Origin: Alcaligenaceae bacterium
GTDB taxonomy: Bacteria; Pseudomonadota; Gammaproteobacteria; Burkholderiales; Burkholderiaceae_B
Length of the DNA: 48,691 nucleotides
Assembly: GCA_947378965.1 (NCBI GenBank)
Contig: CANCMG010000022.1
Coordinates: 1 to 48,691 of the forward strand
Direction: 5' to 3'
Shown here: in pieces, positions 17,098 to 25,653 of the stretch
Numbering within the stretch: position 1 is the stretch's first letter
Layout of the letters: every line of letters starts with the position of its first letter
Position numbers and translations under genes: made by a program
The notes under the pieces: model-generated
What the model was told of the DNA's origin: nothing
The model's database searches: none
The model's input: only the letters and a program-made list of their open reading frames with translations

Positions 17098-17973
17098 ATG
17101 CACACCCTGCGCCACCAGATTTACGCGTATTTGTTGCTGTTGCCCGCCTTTGTTTTTTTGGTGGGCTTTACGCATTATCCTGCCGTTGCCACCTTGCTTG
17201 ATAGTTTGATGTCGACCCCGCGTGGTGGGCGGGCTAGCGTGTTTGTTGGGTTGGATAATTATCAGGGCATGATCGAAGATCCGATCTTTTGGCAATCACT
17301 CATCAATAATCTGTGGTTTGCGCTTGCGACCATTCCGGTTTCAATCGCGCTGTCAGTCAGTATGGCGCTTTGGGTCAACGATAAGATCGCGGGTCGGCAA
17401 TTTTTGCGTTTGTCTTATTTTTTGCCGACCGTGTTACCGATGATTGCGGTGGCTAATATTTGGATCTTCTTTTACACACCCGGCTACGGGCTGATTAACC
17501 AAGTGTTGCAAGCCTTTGGCTTTGCGAGCCAGAATTGGTTAGGTGATCCAAACTTGGTTTTGGGCTCTGTGATTGTGGTGGCGATCTGGAAAGAAGCCGG
17601 TTTCTTTATGATTTTTTATCTGGCGGCATTGCAGACTCTTAGCCCAAGTTATAAAGAAGCCGCGCAGATCGAAGGTGCCAGTAGTTGGTATTTTTTCAGG
17701 CGTATTCAATGGCCGCTGTTGATGCCCACCACCATTTTTGTGTTGGTCAATGCCTTGATTAATGCGTTCAGAATGGTCGATCATATTATCGTGATGACTA
17801 AGGGTGGGCCCAATAACGCTTCATCGTTATTGCTGTTTTATTTATATGAGGTGGGCTTTAAGTTTTGGGATCAAGGCTATGCGTCGGCGCTGACGGCCGT
17901 GTTGCTGGCGCTGTTGGCGTTGGTGGGCTTGCTGCAATTTTTTGTACTTGATCGTCGGGCACACTACCGATGA
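17098..17973 (+). CDS. ugpA: ABC transporter permease, UgpA-like
   Basis: 291-aa inner-membrane permease with six predicted helices (for example IYAYLLLLPAFVFLVGFTHY) and the EAA loop EAAQIEGASSWYFFRRIQWP, which docks onto the ATPase. Start 17098 is the first ATG in frame; no clear ribosome site is visible, and a TTG 27 bases earlier is possible. Its stop overlaps the next permease start (ATGA). Confidence 0.86.
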   Translation: MHTLRHQIYAYLLLLPAFVFLVGFTHYPAVATLLDSLMSTPRGGRASVFVGLDNYQGMIEDPIFWQSLINNLWFALATIPVSIALSVSMALWVNDKIAGRQFLRLSYFLPTVLPMIAVANIWIFFYTPGYGLINQVLQAFGFASQNWLGDPNLVLGSVIVVAIWKEAGFFMIFYLAALQTLSPSYKEAAQIEGASSWYFFRRIQWPLLMPTTIFVLVNALINAFRMVDHIIVMTKGGPNNASSLLLFYLYEVGFKFWDQGYASALTAVLLALLALVGLLQFFVLDRRAHYR

Positions 17974-18788
17974 GAGCGCACGGTGCACACGCAAGGTGGT
18001 TATCAACGCTGGGGGCGTGGGTGTTGGCTCTGTTGTGGATTTCGCCCTTGCTGTACGCCGGTTGGGCTGCATTTCATCCGTCAGAGTTTGCCACCAAGCT
18101 TGTCTTGACTGCACCCCTAACCTTCAATAATTTTTTGCTTGCCTGGGATGCTGCACCGTTTGCGAGCTATTTTTTAAATACGACGCTGTTAGTGACCACT
18201 ATTTTGGCGATGCAGTTGCTGCTCTGTACCTTGGCGGCTTACGCCTTTGCCCGCTACGAGTTTTGCGGCAAAAACCTGCTGTTTTCGTTGGTGCTGATCC
18301 AACTGATGATCATGCCCGAAATTTTGATTGTTAGAAACTACCAAAGCTTAACCAAGCTTGGGCTGGTGGATACCTTGTTTGGAATTGGTTTGCCTTACTT
18401 TGCGTCAGCCTTTGCGATCTTTTTGTTGCGTCAAACGTTTAGAACGATCCCAAAAGAGCTTGTTGAGGCCGCAGAAATGGAGGGCGCTTCGTCGTTACAG
18501 GTATTGCGCCATGTATATATTCCCTTGGCCAAACCAACCTATCTTGCCTTCGCGCTGGTCTCCGTCAGCTATCACTGGAACAATTTTTTGTGGCCACTGG
18601 TAGTCAGTAACTCTGTCGGTTCTCGGCCGTTGACGGTTGGCTTACAGGTGTTCTCGTCAACAGATCAAGGCATTGACTGGTCAGTGATTACCGCGGCAAC
18701 CTTGCTAACCTCGGGGCCTCTGTTGATTGGTTTCTTAATTTTTCAACGACAATTTGTGCAGTCGTTTATGCGGGCAGGGATCAAATGA
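17970..18788 (+). CDS. ugpE: ABC transporter permease, UgpE-like
   Basis: 272-aa second permease, with six hydrophobic helices and the EAA loop VEAAEMEGASSLQVLRHVYIP. It is translationally coupled to ugpA by an ATGA overlap. The last nine codons and the stop lie inside a perfect 34-bp tandem duplication that also covers the start of the following gene. Confidence 0.88.
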   Translation: MRAHGAHARWLSTLGAWVLALLWISPLLYAGWAAFHPSEFATKLVLTAPLTFNNFLLAWDAAPFASYFLNTTLLVTTILAMQLLLCTLAAYAFARYEFCGKNLLFSLVLIQLMIMPEILIVRNYQSLTKLGLVDTLFGIGLPYFASAFAIFLLRQTFRTIPKELVEAAEMEGASSLQVLRHVYIPLAKPTYLAFALVSVSYHWNNFLWPLVVSNSVGSRPLTVGLQVFSSTDQGIDWSVITAATLLTSGPLLIGFLIFQRQFVQSFMRAGIK

Positions 18789-18826
18789 AAATCAGTCGTT
18801 TATGCGGGCAGGGATCAAATGAAAAT
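18759..18826 (+). repeat. Perfect 34-bp tandem duplication at a gene junction
   Basis: Copy one is 18759-18792 and copy two 18793-18826, identical at all 34 bases. The first copy holds the ugpE stop with the old overlapping ATGA (ATG at 18785); the second holds the start now used by the hydrolase gene (ATG at 18819). Because 34 is not a multiple of three, the first ATG opens only a 17-codon frame. Confidence 0.97.
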
Positions 18827-19730
18827 CGTGACATATAACGTGCAGTGGTTTAAAGGTTTAGACAACGTTGTTGATATTGCGCGGGTGATTAACGTTGCCC
18901 GCGAGATGGCAGATTTTGATGCGATTTGCATGCAAGAGGTTGCTGTCAACTACACGGCCTTAACAGGTACGTCGCAACCTAATCAACCCGCGATTGTTAA
19001 ACAGTTACTGCCCGGGTTTGAAGTGTTCTTTAGCCCCGCGATTGACGAGTTATCGCCTTGCGGCACGATGCGCCAACAGTTTGGTAACTTGATTGCGACC
19101 CGGTTACCGGTCAGGCAAGTCCAGCATACACCTTTGCCATATCCCAATCCGCCGGTGGCGCAGCCCACGCCCAGCATGCAGCGCATTGCACTGACCTGCA
19201 CCGTGCAAGCTCCTTGGGGGCCGGTGCGGTTGATCACCAGTCATCTCGAGTATTACAACCAGGTCATGCGCCACGCACAAACGCGTACGCTGCGCGATTT
19301 GCATCTGCAAGGTTGTGCGTTGGCGGCGCAACCCTCTAAAACAGAGCAGGGCACACCTTATCAACCCAAGCCGTTAACAACCGACACAATCATTTGTGGT
19401 GACTTCAACTTTGAGCCCGATAGCGAAGAGTACGCTAGCATGATTCAAACAGGCGGCAGTCAAACAGGCGCCAAGCAAACAGGTGTCGCTCAAACAGGCG
19501 GTGCTCAAATAGATACTGAGTGCAATCTTGTAAATAGCTTTGATGTCTTACACCCTGGCGAAGCATACCCCTCAACCTTCAGATTATTTGACCGAACCTA
19601 CGGCCCAGAGCCCGTTGGTTGTGACTTCTTTTTTGTCAGCGACTCGCTCGCCCATCGCGTTAAAGGTTTTGCGGTTAATCAAGTGACTCAGGCCTCTGAT
19701 CATCAACCGGTGTTGCTTGAACTGTATTGA
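18819..19730 (+). CDS. Endonuclease/exonuclease/phosphatase-family hydrolase
   Basis: 303-aa metal-dependent phosphoesterase-type protein. Family motifs: KIVTYNVQWFKG (Asn), ICMQEV (metal-binding Glu), TSHLEYYN (His), ICGDFNFEPDS (Asp/Asn) and the terminal ASDHQPVLLEL (SDH). No signal peptide, so cytoplasmic. As last gene of the Ugp-type operon it may hydrolyse the imported phosphodiester or phosphoester (inference), in the way that ugpQ accompanies ugp genes in E. coli, although it belongs to another fold. A Gln-Thr-Gly-rich repeat insert follows the GDFN motif. Confidence 0.83.
   Translation: MKIVTYNVQWFKGLDNVVDIARVINVAREMADFDAICMQEVAVNYTALTGTSQPNQPAIVKQLLPGFEVFFSPAIDELSPCGTMRQQFGNLIATRLPVRQVQHTPLPYPNPPVAQPTPSMQRIALTCTVQAPWGPVRLITSHLEYYNQVMRHAQTRTLRDLHLQGCALAAQPSKTEQGTPYQPKPLTTDTIICGDFNFEPDSEEYASMIQTGGSQTGAKQTGVAQTGGAQIDTECNLVNSFDVLHPGEAYPSTFRLFDRTYGPEPVGCDFFFVSDSLAHRVKGFAVNQVTQASDHQPVLLELY
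19446..19520 (+). repeat. Five in-frame 15-bp repeats inside the hydrolase gene
   Basis: Units begin at 19446, 19461, 19476, 19491 and 19506. The first four encode QTGGS, QTGAK, QTGVA and QTGGA; the fifth is diverged (QIDTE). The common DNA core is CAAACAGGCG. The repeats fall about 12 residues after the GDFN active-site motif. Confidence 0.92.
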
Positions 19731-20078
19731 GGTATGTTTGGTGACAGCGCCAGTTGGTTTCTAATCGAAGGCGCGATCTCACCCAAAACAACCTTACTGA
19801 ACGATTCGTTTCTTGAGCAACTTAGGCAAGAGTCTAAGAAACGGATGGGGCTGTGTATGCACTAGCTTCTATCCATCAGATCACTATTTCGGTGCATTTT
19901 TATCGAGCCGCAAGCCTTTGCACTAAGTTAATGCCAACAAATCTGTTATTGCGCCATTAAATCAGGCAATTCATGGGGTGAGCCGAGCAGTTTTGCCCCA
20001 TCATGAGTCTTTTTCATAAAGTTGGCACGCTATTTGCTCTTGACCCTATGTCAAGTTCTAACGCAAAGGGTGCTCGCG
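19731..20078 (+). promoter_or_regulatory. Intergenic region upstream of the cyanate operon
   Basis: No gene is seen here. An imperfect hairpin with arms CGTTTCTT (19807-19814) and AAGAAACG (19836-19843) may end the preceding operon, though it lacks a T-run. Upstream of the sigma-54 site are NtrC-like half-sites: GGTGCA around 19892 and TGCACT around 19919. The pairing is imperfect, so an enhancer is only a suggestion. Confidence 0.4.
20022..20038 (+). promoter_or_regulatory. Sigma-54 (RpoN) promoter of the cyanate operon
   Basis: TTGGCACGCTATTTGCT fits the sigma-54 consensus TTGGCAC-R-N4-TTGC-W at every defined position, with GG and GC ten bases apart. It ends 40 bases before the ATG at 20079, leaving a leader of about 30 nucleotides. 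Dependence on RpoN and an enhancer-binding protein such as NtrC, that is, nitrogen control, follows from knowledge of such promoters. Confidence 0.82.
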
Positions 20079-21443
20079 ATGTCATTATTTTCAAATCCAT
20101 TTGATTCGAACGTTCGTTTGCGCTGTGCCTGTGGACAGCATCAGTCTGAGGCTGAGCACCAAGCCAGCGTTTCACTAGTTGAGCAGCGTTCATCAGACGC
20201 GTTGACCTCGCGGGTGGTCGAGCAAGCTGTGATGCGTGCGGTGTTCCCTGAGGACGGCATGCGTAGGCGCTTTTTGCAGGCTGTGGGCGCACCCACGGCG
20301 CTCGCTGCGTTATCGGCGTTGTTTCCGTTAGCGGCTGCAAAAGAGGCCTTCGCTCAAGGCGGCAAGTTAGAAAAGACAGATTTAAAAATCGGTTTCATTC
20401 CCATTACCTGTGCCACGCCAATCATCATGGCCGACCCGATGGGCTTTTATAAGCGCCAGGGCTTAAACGTTGAAGTGATCAAGACCGCAGGCTGGGCCGT
20501 GATTCGCGACAAGACCATGAACAAAGAGTACGACGCAGCGCACATGCTTTCACCCATGCCGATCGCGATTTCGATTGGCGCGGGCGCGACTCCAACACCG
20601 TATACCGTCCCAGCGATTGAAAACATCAACGGGCAGGCGATCACGCTTGCCATGAAGCACAAAGATAAGCGTAATCCAAAAGACTGGAAAGGCTTTAAGT
20701 TTGCCATCCCCTTTGACTATTCGATGCACAACTATCTGTTGCGCTATTACCTTGCTGAACATGGTCTTGATCCCGATCGCGATGTGCAGATCCGTGTTGT
20801 GCCGCCACCAGAGATGGTCGCAAACTTGCGCGCCGACAACATCGATGGCTTTTTAGGGCCAGATCCTGTTAATCAGCGCGCTGTGTTTGATGGTGTTGGG
20901 TTTATTCATCTGCTATCAAAAGAATTGTGGGACGGCCATCCTTGCTGCGCCTTTGCGGCGAGCAAAGAGTTTGTGACAGCAAACCCTAATACGTACGGCG
21001 CCTTGTTGCGCTCCATCGTCGAAGCCACTGCCTACGCGCAGAAACCTGAAAACCGCAAAGAAATTGCCGCAGCGATTTCAACCCCCAACTACTTAAATCA
21101 GCCCTTAACTGTTGTTGAACAAGTCTTGACCGGTACCTTTGCTGATGGCTTAGGTGGCGTTAAAAAAATACCAGATCGTGCAGGCTTTGACCCGTTTCCG
21201 TGGGAGTCGTTTGCGATCTGGATCCTGACTCAGATGCAACGCTGGGGCCAGATCAAAGGCGAAGTGGATTATCAAAAAATTGCCCGCGACGTGTTCTTGG
21301 CGACCGATGCGCGCCGTGCGATGGAGCAAGCAGGCTTGGTTGCACCAGCAGCCAACACCAAAGCCATCACCGTGATGGGTAAAGTATTTGATTCAAGCAA
21401 GCCCAAAGAGTATCTCGATAGTTTCGCGATTAAGAAGGTTTAA
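20079..21443 (+). CDS. cynA: NrtA/CmpA-family binding protein of cyanate-type ABC transporter
   Basis: 454-aa periplasmic receptor of the nitrate/bicarbonate/cyanate group. It has a Tat-type signal (MRRRFLQAVGAPTALAAL, ending AFAQ) preceded by a roughly 70-residue N-terminal extension with RCACGQHQSEAEHQ. The mature domain has the family segments IGFIPITCATPIIMADPMGF, GWAVIRDK and the CCAFAASKEF Cys pair. Start 20079 is chosen because AAAGG precedes it and because the longer reading frame would begin within the promoter. Its operon ends in cyanase, so cyanate is the most likely cargo; nitrate cannot be excluded. Confidence 0.85.
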   Translation: MSLFSNPFDSNVRLRCACGQHQSEAEHQASVSLVEQRSSDALTSRVVEQAVMRAVFPEDGMRRRFLQAVGAPTALAALSALFPLAAAKEAFAQGGKLEKTDLKIGFIPITCATPIIMADPMGFYKRQGLNVEVIKTAGWAVIRDKTMNKEYDAAHMLSPMPIAISIGAGATPTPYTVPAIENINGQAITLAMKHKDKRNPKDWKGFKFAIPFDYSMHNYLLRYYLAEHGLDPDRDVQIRVVPPPEMVANLRADNIDGFLGPDPVNQRAVFDGVGFIHLLSKELWDGHPCCAFAASKEFVTANPNTYGALLRSIVEATAYAQKPENRKEIAAAISTPNYLNQPLTVVEQVLTGTFADGLGGVKKIPDRAGFDPFPWESFAIWILTQMQRWGQIKGEVDYQKIARDVFLATDARRAMEQAGLVAPAANTKAITVMGKVFDSSKPKEYLDSFAIKKV

Positions 21444-21448
21444 ACACG

Positions 21449-22291
21449 ATGCTCAAAAGCGAAAAACTGCGCGCCTTAATTTTGTCGCTGCTGATCTTTG
21501 GGGTATTTTTGGCCGCGTGGCAGATTGGCACGATGCCGTTCGCTAGCACTCAGACTGTCGATGACGAGTACGCCAAGTTAGTTGGGGCTGCGGCCTCGTC
21601 GGGACAGAAGTCAGCGTTTCCGACACCGATGGACGTTGGGCGTAAATTGGTCGAACAACTCTCTGATCCTTTCTATGACAAGGGCCCAAACGATAAAGGC
21701 ATTGGGATTCAATTGGCTTGGTCAGTCGGACGAGTGGGGCTTGGCTTTGGCTTGGCTGCGCTGGTGGCGGTGCCCTTGGGCTTTTTGATCGGGATGTCGC
21801 GCTTGGTATTTCAGGCGCTTGATCCTTTTATTCAAGTGCTTAAACCGATCTCGCCACTCGCCTGGATGCCGCTGGCGCTGTTTACGTTGAAAGACTCGGG
21901 GGTGTCTGCCATCTTTGTGATTTTTATCTGCTCGATATGGCCGATGTTGATTAACACCGCGTTTGGCGTAGCCTCGGTGCGTAAAGAGTGGATTGATGTG
22001 TCGCGCACGCTAGAAGTTAAGCCTTTGCGCAAGGCCTTGCTGGTGATCTTGCCGGCCGCCGCACCGACAATCATGACGGGAATGAGAATTTCGATCGGGA
22101 TTGCGTGGCTGGTGATCGTGGCCGCCGAGATGTTAGTGGGTGGCACCGGTATTGGTTACTTTGTTTGGAACGAATGGAACAACCTTTCAATCGCCAATAT
22201 TTTAGTGGCCGTGTTTTTAATTGGCGTGATTGGCATGCTGCTTGATATGTGCTTTGCGAGGCTTCAAAAAGCGGTGACATATCGTGATTGA
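21449..22291 (+). CDS. cynB: ABC permease of the NrtB/CynB type
   Basis: 280-aa inner-membrane permease. A first helix lies at residues 8-27 (LRALILSLLIFGVFLAAWQI), then a periplasmic segment with PTPMDVGRKLVEQL, and five more helices. The EAA-like loop is SVRKEWIDVSRTLEVKPLRK, and MRISIGIAWLVIVAAEML is a family hallmark. It follows the receptor by five bases. The 157-bp space after it includes a perfect eight-base dyad (ATCGTTCA / TGAACGAT, 22381-22404). Confidence 0.86.
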   Translation: MLKSEKLRALILSLLIFGVFLAAWQIGTMPFASTQTVDDEYAKLVGAAASSGQKSAFPTPMDVGRKLVEQLSDPFYDKGPNDKGIGIQLAWSVGRVGLGFGLAALVAVPLGFLIGMSRLVFQALDPFIQVLKPISPLAWMPLALFTLKDSGVSAIFVIFICSIWPMLINTAFGVASVRKEWIDVSRTLEVKPLRKALLVILPAAAPTIMTGMRISIGIAWLVIVAAEMLVGGTGIGYFVWNEWNNLSIANILVAVFLIGVIGMLLDMCFARLQKAVTYRD

Positions 22292-22448
22292 TTTTAAATG
22301 CGTACAAACGATCGATATCTGCCTTGAGTCATCGACTTACCTTTCAACCGCCTTTCATCTGTGCCCTGAGTCATTTACGTATCGTTCATGCATCGGTGAA
22401 CGATCGTGATGAATCCATTTAGTATTCAATCGAGTGAGTGTGTCTAGT

Positions 22449-23246
22449 ATGCAAAGCTTCGTACAGGTTCAGGCGTTGAAGCAGTCTTTTCCAAGCCCCG
22501 CTGGTGAGGGCGATCTGGTTGTGTTTGATGACATCAATTTTGAAATCACAAAAGGTGACTTTGTTTGCATCATCGGTCATTCAGGCTGCGGCAAGACAAC
22601 GATCTTAAATGTGCTTGCGGGCCTAGAAGCTGCGACGGGCGGCAACGCGTTTATTGACGGTCGCGAAATCTCAGGCCCCAGCCTGGATCGTGGAGTGGTG
22701 TTTCAGGCTCATGCTCTGATGCCCTGGATGACTGTCCACGCGAACATCGCCTTTGCGGTTCGTTCAAAATGGCCAGATTGGTCGCGTTCGCAGGTTGATC
22801 AGCATGTGCAGCAGTTTATTGATATGGTGCATCTGCAAGGCTCAGAAAATAAAAAGCCCTCGCAGCTTTCAGGAGGGATGAAGCAGCGGGTTGGTATCGC
22901 GCGCGCCTTTGCGATTCAGCCTAAGATGTTGCTACTCGACGAGCCGTTTGGTGCGCTAGACGCTTTAACACGTGGCAATATTCAAGACGAGTTAGTGACG
23001 ATTGTGCGTCAGACTAAACAAACCGTTTTCATGATTACGCACGATGTGGATGAGGCGATTTTATTGTCAGACAAAATATTTTTGATGAGTAACGGCCCGC
23101 GCGCCAAGCTCGCCGAGATCGTCACCAATCCGTTGCCACGTGATCGTACACGCGCCACGATGCATCATGATCCAAAGTTTTACGAAGTGCGTAACCACTT
23201 GATTGATTTCTTAGTGCATCGATCTAAGACCTTTGCGGCGGCTTAA
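22449..23246 (+). CDS. cynD: ABC ATPase of the NrtD/CynD type
   Basis: 265-aa ATPase. Walker [11 protein letters not shown]-loop [14 protein letters not shown], signature LSGGMKQR, Walker [15 protein letters not shown] and H-loop [11 protein letters not shown] are all intact. The ending, [14 protein letters not shown], is normal for NrtD-type proteins. ATG 22449 is preferred, although a GTG at 22434 is possible. It energises CynB for uptake of the substrate captured by CynA. Confidence 0.87.
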   Translation: MQSFVQVQALKQSFPSPAGEGDLVVFDDINFEITKGDFVCIIGHSGCGKTTILNVLAGLEAATGGNAFIDGREISGPSLDRGVVFQAHALMPWMTVHANIAFAVRSKWPDWSRSQVDQHVQQFIDMVHLQGSENKKPSQLSGGMKQRVGIARAFAIQPKMLLLDEPFGALDALTRGNIQDELVTIVRQTKQTVFMITHDVDEAILLSDKIFLMSNGPRAKLAEIVTNPLPRDRTRATMHHDPKFYEVRNHLIDFLVHRSKTFAAA

Positions 23247-23423
23247 AAGATTAAGGGTAATAGAGTTGCTGACTTGTTGTGCAGTTGTGTAGTTGTGCGT
23301 TTGTGCTAACCAGATTAGTTGAGCGTTGATTTCGACACTTACCGAAGACACGGTCAGCGCTTGTCAACGTTTTTTGATGATTTAGCAGTTTGGAATTTTC
23401 TTTTTTTAATTCAGGAGATCTAT

Positions 23424-23897
23424 ATGGCAGTCGCCAAAGCAGTTGTTAAACCCATGACGCGCGAAGACGTGACCGATTTGATTTATTCCGCCAAAGTGCA
23501 AAAAGGCATCAAATGGGCTGATGTTTCAAAAAAGCTCAAGCTCTCTAAAGAATGGACAACGGCGGCCTGCTTGGGGCAGATGACTCTCACTAAAGAACAA
23601 GCCACGATTATTGGTAAGACCTTTGGCTTGCCCGCTGAAGCCGTTGCCTTACTGCAAGTCGTGCCTTACAAGGGTTCGTTGCGCAGCGCTGTGCCGACTG
23701 ATCCGCTGATTTATCGTTGGTACGAGATCGTCAGCGTCTATGGCACAACGATTAAAGAACTGATCCACGAAGAGTTTGGCGACGGCATCATGAGCGCGAT
23801 CGATTTCTCGATGGATATCAAGCGTGAACCCGATCCTAAAGGTGATCGCGTCAATGTGGTCTTGTCGGGTAAGTTCTTGCCTTATAAAACGTATTAA
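23424..23897 (+). CDS. cynS: Cyanate hydratase (cyanase)
   Basis: 157-aa decameric enzyme that converts cyanate plus bicarbonate to ammonia and carbon dioxide. The N-terminal helical domain is followed by the catalytic domain with IYRWYEIVSVYG and GDGIMSAIDFS. Catalytic Arg98, Glu101 and Ser124 correspond to E. coli Arg96, Glu99 and Ser122. Start 23424 has AGGAG seven bases upstream; an upstream in-frame extension has no support. It is the last gene of the operon, and it identifies the pathway. Confidence 0.97.
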   Translation: MAVAKAVVKPMTREDVTDLIYSAKVQKGIKWADVSKKLKLSKEWTTAACLGQMTLTKEQATIIGKTFGLPAEAVALLQVVPYKGSLRSAVPTDPLIYRWYEIVSVYGTTIKELIHEEFGDGIMSAIDFSMDIKREPDPKGDRVNVVLSGKFLPYKTY

Positions 23898-24231
23898 TTA
23901 AGAGTTACAACCAGCAGTCCTAGGATCGCTTCGTGATCTAAGGTGGCCAACAGTGTTTGATTCTGGGATCGCGTAGCGATTTCAGGCGGTCAAGTTAGGA
24001 TGGCCCTCGTATTCAATCGAGCAACGGGGGGCTAAGGGCTGTTTTTGATGTTTTATTGAGGGCTGCAGAGGTTTCTGCAGCTCTTTTTGCATTTTTAGTT
24101 ATAGTTCAAACCTGAGATCCTCTGTGCCCCGCGGGTGGGCACTGGTTCTATTACGGGCATTACGTATATCCCTTTGGCCGTCCTGTCTGCTAACCGGTTT
24201 CTTTTAATTTTCTGTGGCGATCAGTCTAAAT
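23898..24231 (+). other. Gap between cynS and the amidohydrolase gene
   Basis: No gene is visible. It contains two similar stretches, GATCGCTTCGTGATCTAAGG (about 23925) and a GATCGCGTAGCGATTTCAGG-like copy (about 23968), each able to form a small hairpin, then the terminator at 24058. The last 140 bases should hold the promoter of the amidohydrolase gene, which I could not locate. Confidence 0.5.
24058..24089 (+). terminator. Rho-independent terminator of the cyanate operon
   Basis: Eight-base perfect stem GCTGCAGA / TCTGCAGC with a GGTT loop, extended by G-T and G-C pairs and followed by CTTTTTG. Confidence 0.75.
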
Positions 24232-25482
24232 ATGCAATTTGGCGACACTATCATGCAGTGGTCTGAGCAATTGGCTCAGTTTAGCGAGCCGCCTTGGGCC
24301 GAGAAGGGTCAGCTCACGGTCACTTACCTGACCGATGCGCACTTGGCTACGGGTCGCAGCTTAAGCGCACTGATGCTTGAGGCGGGGTTTGACGAGGTGT
24401 CGACAGATGCGGTGGGTAACATCGTCGGGGTCTATCACGGTCAGTCGCCAATAGCACCGCGCTTATTGACGGGCTCACACTACGACACCGTTCGCAATGG
24501 TGGCAAATATGATGGCCGCTTAGGGATCTTGGTGCCTATTGCTGCGGTACGCGATCTCGCTCAACGCAAGCAGCGCTTGCCGTTTGGGATCGAGGTGGTG
24601 GGCTTTGCCGAAGAAGAAGGCCAACGCTATCGTGCAACATTTTTGGCAGCAAGCGCGTTGACGGGGTCGTTTGACCCCGCCTGGCTGGCGCAAGTCGATT
24701 CTGAGGGCGTCACGATGCAGCAGGCGATGCGGCAAGCCGGCTTGCCAGGCACTCTTGACTCTATTGTCGCCCTTAAACGTGATCCAAATAAATATCTTGG
24801 TTTTGTTGAGGTCCATATCGAGCAAGGACCAGTCTTGTGTGAAGGCTCCCTGCCGCTCGGTGTGGTGACGTCGATCAATGCCGGGATTCGGGCAACTTGT
24901 AAAACGGTTGGTATGGCTGCCCACGCAGGTACCACCCCGATGCTGATGCGACAAGACGCCCTGCTGGCTGCTGCTGAAATCAGCTTGATGGCTGAGCAGC
25001 GCGCCCTTGCTGATGCCGATTCGGTGGCGACCGTTGGTCAGTCTCAGGTGCCAGGTGGGTCGATTAATGTGATCCCTGGCGAGTGTGCGTTTACCTTGGA
25101 TATGAGGGCACCCACCGACGCACAGCGCGATGCTCTGGTCAGTGACATTCTCAAGCAAGCTCAAGCGATTGCCGAACGCCGTCAAGTTAAGTTTGAATAC
25201 ACAGAAGTGATGCGTGCGGCTGCAGCCCCCTCGGCGCTTGCTTGGCAGCAACGCTGGGAGCGTGCCGTGGCCGCCGTGGGTCAACCCGTATTCAAACTCA
25301 ACAGCGGGGCAGGGCACGATGCCATGAAGCTGCACACCATCATGCCGCAAGCCATGTTATTCGTGCGGGGCGGTAATCGTGGCATTAGCCACAATCCACT
25401 TGAAATCATTACCGCGGAAGACGCCGATCTGACGGTGCAAGCGTTTATTGCCTTGCTCGATGACCTAGTCGCGCGGCCTTGA
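24232..25482 (+). CDS. Allantoate amidohydrolase-like M20 enzyme
   Basis: 416-aa zinc-dependent amidase of the hydantoinase/carbamoylase branch of family M20. Metal ligands are visible in LTGSHYDTVRNGGKYDGRLG (His, Asp), AEEEGQRY (Glu), VEVHIEQGP (His) and AGHDAMKLH (His); a dimerisation domain lies between. The TVRNGGKYDG form is typical of allantoate amidohydrolases that release ammonia in ureide breakdown; N-carbamoyl amino-acid hydrolase and ureidoglycolate hydrolase are alternatives. The start is unsure: ATG 24232 or GTG 24214. Position after cynS suggests a nitrogen-scavenging role. Confidence 0.82.
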   Translation: MQFGDTIMQWSEQLAQFSEPPWAEKGQLTVTYLTDAHLATGRSLSALMLEAGFDEVSTDAVGNIVGVYHGQSPIAPRLLTGSHYDTVRNGGKYDGRLGILVPIAAVRDLAQRKQRLPFGIEVVGFAEEEGQRYRATFLAASALTGSFDPAWLAQVDSEGVTMQQAMRQAGLPGTLDSIVALKRDPNKYLGFVEVHIEQGPVLCEGSLPLGVVTSINAGIRATCKTVGMAAHAGTTPMLMRQDALLAAAEISLMAEQRALADADSVATVGQSQVPGGSINVIPGECAFTLDMRAPTDAQRDALVSDILKQAQAIAERRQVKFEYTEVMRAAAAPSALAWQQRWERAVAAVGQPVFKLNSGAGHDAMKLHTIMPQAMLFVRGGNRGISHNPLEIITAEDADLTVQAFIALLDDLVARP

Positions 25483-25522
25483 TTGAGCCTATCTGCGCTT
25501 GAGGCAAGTTTACGTTTTTAAT

Positions 25523-25548
25523 CACCCTGATCGAATTGGGTCAGGGTG
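25523..25548 (+). terminator. Hairpin after the amidohydrolase gene
   Basis: Perfect eight-base arms CACCCTGA / TCAGGGTG with a ten-base loop. There is no T-run, so it may be a weak or Rho-assisted terminator, or an mRNA-stabilising structure. Confidence 0.4.
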
Positions 25549-25653
25549 CCTAGAGGCGCTTTGCATACTGGAGCCTAACGAGCCAAGTTTGTGTCGTGAG
25601 GGCGCTTTGAAAGTATGATTGAACTTTATTTGAACCGTAAATCCTAAATCGCT

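Noticed and set aside
24160-24200. Second sigma-54-like site (TTGGCC...TGCT) before the amidohydrolase gene
   Set aside because: The GG and GC elements are 11 bases apart instead of 10, and the first box deviates from the consensus.
24520-25350. 276-residue frame opposite the amidohydrolase gene
   Set aside because: It is antisense to a clear M20 enzyme with all metal ligands; the composition (rich in His, Arg, Cys) is typical of a shadow frame.
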